Of a stretch of DNA of 7,785 nt, positions 5,509 to 7,785 are shown piece by piece; the stretch's first letter is position 1; each line of letters starts with the position of its first letter. The stretch is taken from positions 1 through 7,785 of the forward strand of contig CAZNNL010000073.1 in NCBI GenBank assembly GCA_964574395.1. The letters are read 5' to 3'. The translations under genes and the position numbers were made by a program. The notes below the pieces were generated by a model. It did no database searches, was not told where the DNA came from, and saw only the letters and a list, made by a program, of their open reading frames with translations. The DNA comes from JAXGQD01 sp964574395 (lineage in GTDB: Bacteria; Bacillota; Clostridia; Saccharofermentanales; Fastidiosipilaceae).

Positions 5509-6832
5509 GATGGGAATTTTCGTGACTAATTCAAGTGATACTTTAAACAAAGCGGGTAGCCCACGCTGGCTCATCCAGGCTGTCCTCTGTTTTATTGCAA
5601 TCCAACCTTTAATAGATAATTTTTATTTGTTCAATGCCGGTGCACCCTCGCTTGGGGGAATTATGCTGCCTACCTTATTCCGCTATGCTGGCGTGTCTAT
5701 TTTGTTTGGCGTAGTTATTCTGGATAGAAAGGTGCGTGCGAAGTCTCGCTTCTTGTGGGTGTTTCTTGGACTTTCACTTCTGTTTTTAGTTGCACATGTG
5801 GCAGTAAATCGCTCGTTTACGACTTTTCTGCCTGCTGACCCTTATAGCATGACTAGTGAAATTGCTTATGTGATTCGACTTGTAATGCCATTCGTATTTT
5901 TCTTTGTGTGCTTCCATCTGGATATTACGCGCAAGGAGTTGGTGCGTGTGGTGCAGGTGGTGGTCCTTGTAACTTTGGTCATGGTGATTGTTTCGAATCT
6001 GACTTTGACGAGTTTGGGTTCGTACTCGAACAAGGTGATTAGAGGGAATATTTTTTCGTGGTTTGGCGAGCAGTATATTAAGTATTCAGATTTGGCTTCG
6101 AAGGGGTGGTTTAATTTTGCCAATCAATTATCAGCCTATTTGATGATGCTTCTGCCTCTTATTGTTTATTCTGCAGTTGAGGAACGAAGTAAGTTGTCGC
6201 TCGTGCTGCTGCTTTTTTCAGCGCCTGCGATGCTGATGGTTGGGACGAAAGTGGCTTTTTATGGCGTGCTACTTATTCTGTTGCTGGCTTTTGGATTGTA
6301 TTTGTTTGTTTTGGCGCGGGATAGAAAACATGTGGTTTTTCATGTTTGTGCGCTTGTCTTGCTACTTGTCTTGCTGCTTGGGGTGTGGAAAAGTATGCCA
6401 TACACGCCGGCGATTAAGCGTGGNNNNNNNNNNNNNNNNNNNNNNNNNNNNNNNNNNNNNNNNNNNNNNNNNNNNNNNNNNNNNNNNNNNNNNNNNNNNN
6501 NNNNNNNNNNNNNNNNNNNNNNNCTGGGAAACAGCCGGATTCAGGCGGTTTTCAATATTGAGCGAGATTACGTGAATCAGTATTATGCCGTCGGTGTGCT
6601 TGGGGTACTGCTGTTTCTGAGCGTATATCCATTGTGGGCTGCGCTGGCGGGCCTGTGGGTGCTGCGACGTCTGAAGGAACGGCTGACGATTTTTAATCTG
6701 ATGTGTATCGCGACGCTGGGGATTCCGGTTTTGGTGTCTGTGGCCAGCGGAAACACGATTGACAGTTTGCTGATCACTTTGACAACGGCTTTTGTTGCTG
6801 GCGTCTGGTGGCGGGGTGCCGTGTCAAATTAG
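5474..6832 (+). CDS. O-antigen polymerase/ligase-like polytopic membrane protein (Wzy type), interrupted by assembly gap
   Basis: Integral membrane protein likely to join lipid-linked repeat units (Wzy) or ligate the glycan outside the membrane. Before the gap are 316 readable residues with about nine hydrophobic segments, at roughly 32-53, 62-83, 93-111, 129-148, 158-176, 218-235, 241-257, 259-281 and 288-304. A polar loop at 178-216 carries SKGWFNFANQLSA (209-221), which resembles the (K)GWF.sANE/Q.. stretch seen in Gram-positive O-antigen ligase-like proteins. After the gap, 102 residues read on to TAG, including GNSRIQAVFNIERDYVNQYY, where the E-x-D type motif and the following G..G helix fit the end of the Wzy_C region. 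With the gap counted as drawn, the length is 452 residues, normal for the class. The frame agrees across the gap, but the gap length is nominal, so the centre is unknown. The family is assigned from topology and weak motifs. A flippase is less likely, since these usually show 12-14 evenly spaced helices. Confidence 0.8.
   Translation: MGQSKGSILVNKMGIFVTNSSDTLNKAGSPRWLIQAVLCFIAIQPLIDNFYLFNAGAPSLGGIMLPTLFRYAGVSILFGVVILDRKVRAKSRFLWVFLGLSLLFLVAHVAVNRSFTTFLPADPYSMTSEIAYVIRLVMPFVFFFVCFHLDITRKELVRVVQVVVLVTLVMVIVSNLTLTSLGSYSNKVIRGNIFSWFGEQYIKYSDLASKGWFNFANQLSAYLMMLLPLIVYSAVEERSKLSLVLLLFSAPAMLMVGTKVAFYGVLLILLLAFGLYLFVLARDRKHVVFHVCALVLLLVLLLGVWKSMPYTPAIKRXXXXXXXXXXXXXXXXXXXXXXXXXXXXXXXXXXLGNSRIQAVFNIERDYVNQYYAVGVLGVLLFLSVYPLWAALAGLWVLRRLKERLTIFNLMCIATLGIPVLVSVASGNTIDSLLITLTTAFVAGVWWRGAVSN
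6424..6523. other. Assembly gap, 100 N
   Basis: Exactly 100 undetermined bases lie inside the polymerase-like gene. A round 100 is the customary placeholder for a gap of unknown size, so distances and residue numbers beyond it are provisional. The hidden part should contain the large extracytoplasmic loop and residues important for polymerase or ligase activity. Confidence 0.98.
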
Positions 6833-6865
6833 TCGCAAATTTGGCATGGGGGCAAAATCCAAAAA

Positions 6866-7785
6866 CTAGTCCGCTAACACTTCTACCCGAACATACTGAT
6901 CAAGTCCCAGATAGAGTAGATAATGGCGAATCTCGTCCGCATCTGCGGCTAGGCATGTCAGCACTTCTGCACCTTGCGCTAGAATCTCAAGAACGGAAAG
7001 ATGCTCCTTGTTAAGCCTTCCTTCAATGCACGCCCTGTTGTAACTGCGCATTTGGTTACAACGCGGGGCTTTGAAAGCTGCTGAGAGCGGCGGGATGTTG
7101 GCGATGTCAGCATTTTTTCCTGTGTCACGTAAACTAAAGAAATGAAGGATTGTGGCAAAAGGCGCCATCCCACTCAGTTCTGGATCAGAAGCTTTTTCGA
7201 AAACCAGCTTGAGGATGGGGGTGAGGGGATTTTGCCGAACACTTTTATAAAAAGGACGATAAGCAAAGTCTTTTTTTAGTTTGTTCAGTAGGCGATAGAG
7301 CGTGAATTGCAGGCGGTAAGCGGGGATATGCATGCCGGAAGCAAGTTTCAGGAGACAGCGCAATTCGCCGGAGAGCACATTGGCCGCACCGAGCTTGCTC
7401 TTGGCGTAGTTTTCGTCGTGAATATGGTAGCGGAGCAGCGGAAAATCCATGTTGTAAATCCTGAGCGCGTGGGCTGCGCCGTCGTCTGAAAAGCGCATCC
7501 AATAGGGCATATTCTGACTGAGATAGGTCTCGGAAATGTGCTGCTCGAAAGCCTGACGTTCGAAAAAAGCGACATCCATATAGATGTTGCGGCCAAGCCA
7601 AAGATAAGTGAGGGCAAGCGCCTGTTGTTCCGGCAAAATCGGCCTCGTCTTCACCTCGCGCGTCGCTTGTGATTTGACATTTACCTCTAAGCGCGAACCC
7701 GTGTAGGCATCGTAGCCAGGGTGTTTTGCTTCCGTTTCAAGAAAACGCTCCAAACTTTTTTCGTCATATAAAAGATCGTCGGAAT
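6866..7785 (-). CDS. Conserved-looking protein of unknown function, N terminus beyond the window
   Basis: I do not recognise this protein. The frame is open from the right edge to TAG (complement of 6866-6868), giving about 305 residues with the start outside; a TTG at 7753 is merely an internal Leu codon, because in-frame codons continue upstream of it (SDDLLYDEKS). There is no signal peptide or membrane segment in the visible part. It is rich in Leu, Ala, Arg and Tyr, and probably mainly helical. Notable stretches, numbered from that Leu as residue 1, are QQALALTYLWLGRNIYMDVAF (about 43-63), YWMRFSDDGAAHALRIYNMD (about 83-102) and an Arg/Lys/Tyr-rich helical region (RLQFTLYRLLNKLKKDFAYR, about 147-166). 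No P-loop, DxD, HTH or nuclease motif stands out. It converges on the operon with 33 bases between stops, so it belongs to another transcription unit and need not act in glycan synthesis. That it is coding rests on length and the lack of a better frame. Confidence 0.75.
   Translation of the reverse strand, partial: SDDLLYDEKSLERFLETEAKHPGYDAYTGSRLEVNVKSQATREVKTRPILPEQQALALTYLWLGRNIYMDVAFFERQAFEQHISETYLSQNMPYWMRFSDDGAAHALRIYNMDFPLLRYHIHDENYAKSKLGAANVLSGELRCLLKLASGMHIPAYRLQFTLYRLLNKLKKDFAYRPFYKSVRQNPLTPILKLVFEKASDPELSGMAPFATILHFFSLRDTGKNADIANIPPLSAAFKAPRCNQMRSYNRACIEGRLNKEHLSVLEILAQGAEVLTCLAADADEIRHYLLYLGLDQYVRVEVLAD

Noticed and set aside
6840..6863. TTTGG...CCAAA inverted repeat between the two convergent stop codons, considered as a bidirectional terminator
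   Set aside because: The stem is only five pairs with a 14-base loop, low GC and no T-run on either strand, so it is not a convincing intrinsic terminator.
7245..7601. Minus-strand frame of 118 codons within the convergent gene
   Set aside because: It is nested in a much longer open frame on the same strand, and its Arg/Ser-rich translation looks like a frame shadow.
1..7785. Search by eye for CRISPR arrays, tRNA genes, insertion sequences and attachment-site repeats
   Set aside because: No regularly spaced repeats, cloverleaf-like segments, transposase motifs or flanking terminal repeats were seen; nearly all bases outside the gap are coding.

Overview
The window is most of a polysaccharide (capsule, exopolysaccharide or wall-glycan) synthesis operon on the + strand, closed at its right end by a convergent gene of unknown function. 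The organism looks like a Gram-positive-type bacterium, probably Firmicutes/Clostridia. The reasons are the layout of the phosphoglycosyltransferase (ending in an ESTEGF-like tail), the TagA-type transferase next to a 2-epimerase, the compact AGGAG/GAGG-type ribosome sites and the middling GC content. No RNA gene or taxonomic marker is present, so this is a weak assignment. A run of exactly 100 N shows the source is a draft scaffold.

Layout. 1-178: the 3' end of an upstream gene, cut by the window edge; its last residues loosely recall the UPF0102/YraN nuclease-like family. 179-275: a short AT-rich leader with two copies of CTGTACAA and no clear promoter. 276-1379: non-hydrolysing UDP-GlcNAc 2-epimerase (WecB/MnaA). 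1414-2820: membrane polyprenyl-phosphate sugar phosphotransferase. 2813-3550: WecG/TagA/CpsF-family glycosyltransferase. 3568-5508: one long protein joining a GT4 and a GT32 glycosyltransferase. 5474-6832: polytopic O-antigen polymerase/ligase-like protein, interrupted by the N gap at 6424-6523. 6866-7785, minus strand: a soluble protein I do not recognise, running off the right edge.

How the genes fit together. The five + strand genes are tightly packed (gap 34, overlap 8, gap 17, overlap 35) and read as one transcription unit. The phosphotransferase would load the first sugar-1-phosphate onto undecaprenyl phosphate at the inner face of the membrane. The epimerase would supply UDP-ManNAc, the TagA-like enzyme would probably add ManNAc as second sugar, the GT4 and GT32 domains would extend the repeat unit, and the polytopic protein would polymerise or ligate it outside. 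No flippase, chain-length regulator, UDP-ManNAc dehydrogenase or attachment enzyme lies in the window, so the locus is incomplete here or borrows these from elsewhere.

I see no wholly new system. The points most worth a second look are the GT4-GT32 fusion, the PRA variant in the phosphotransferase, the unrecognised convergent gene and a patchy codon-ending pattern across the operon.
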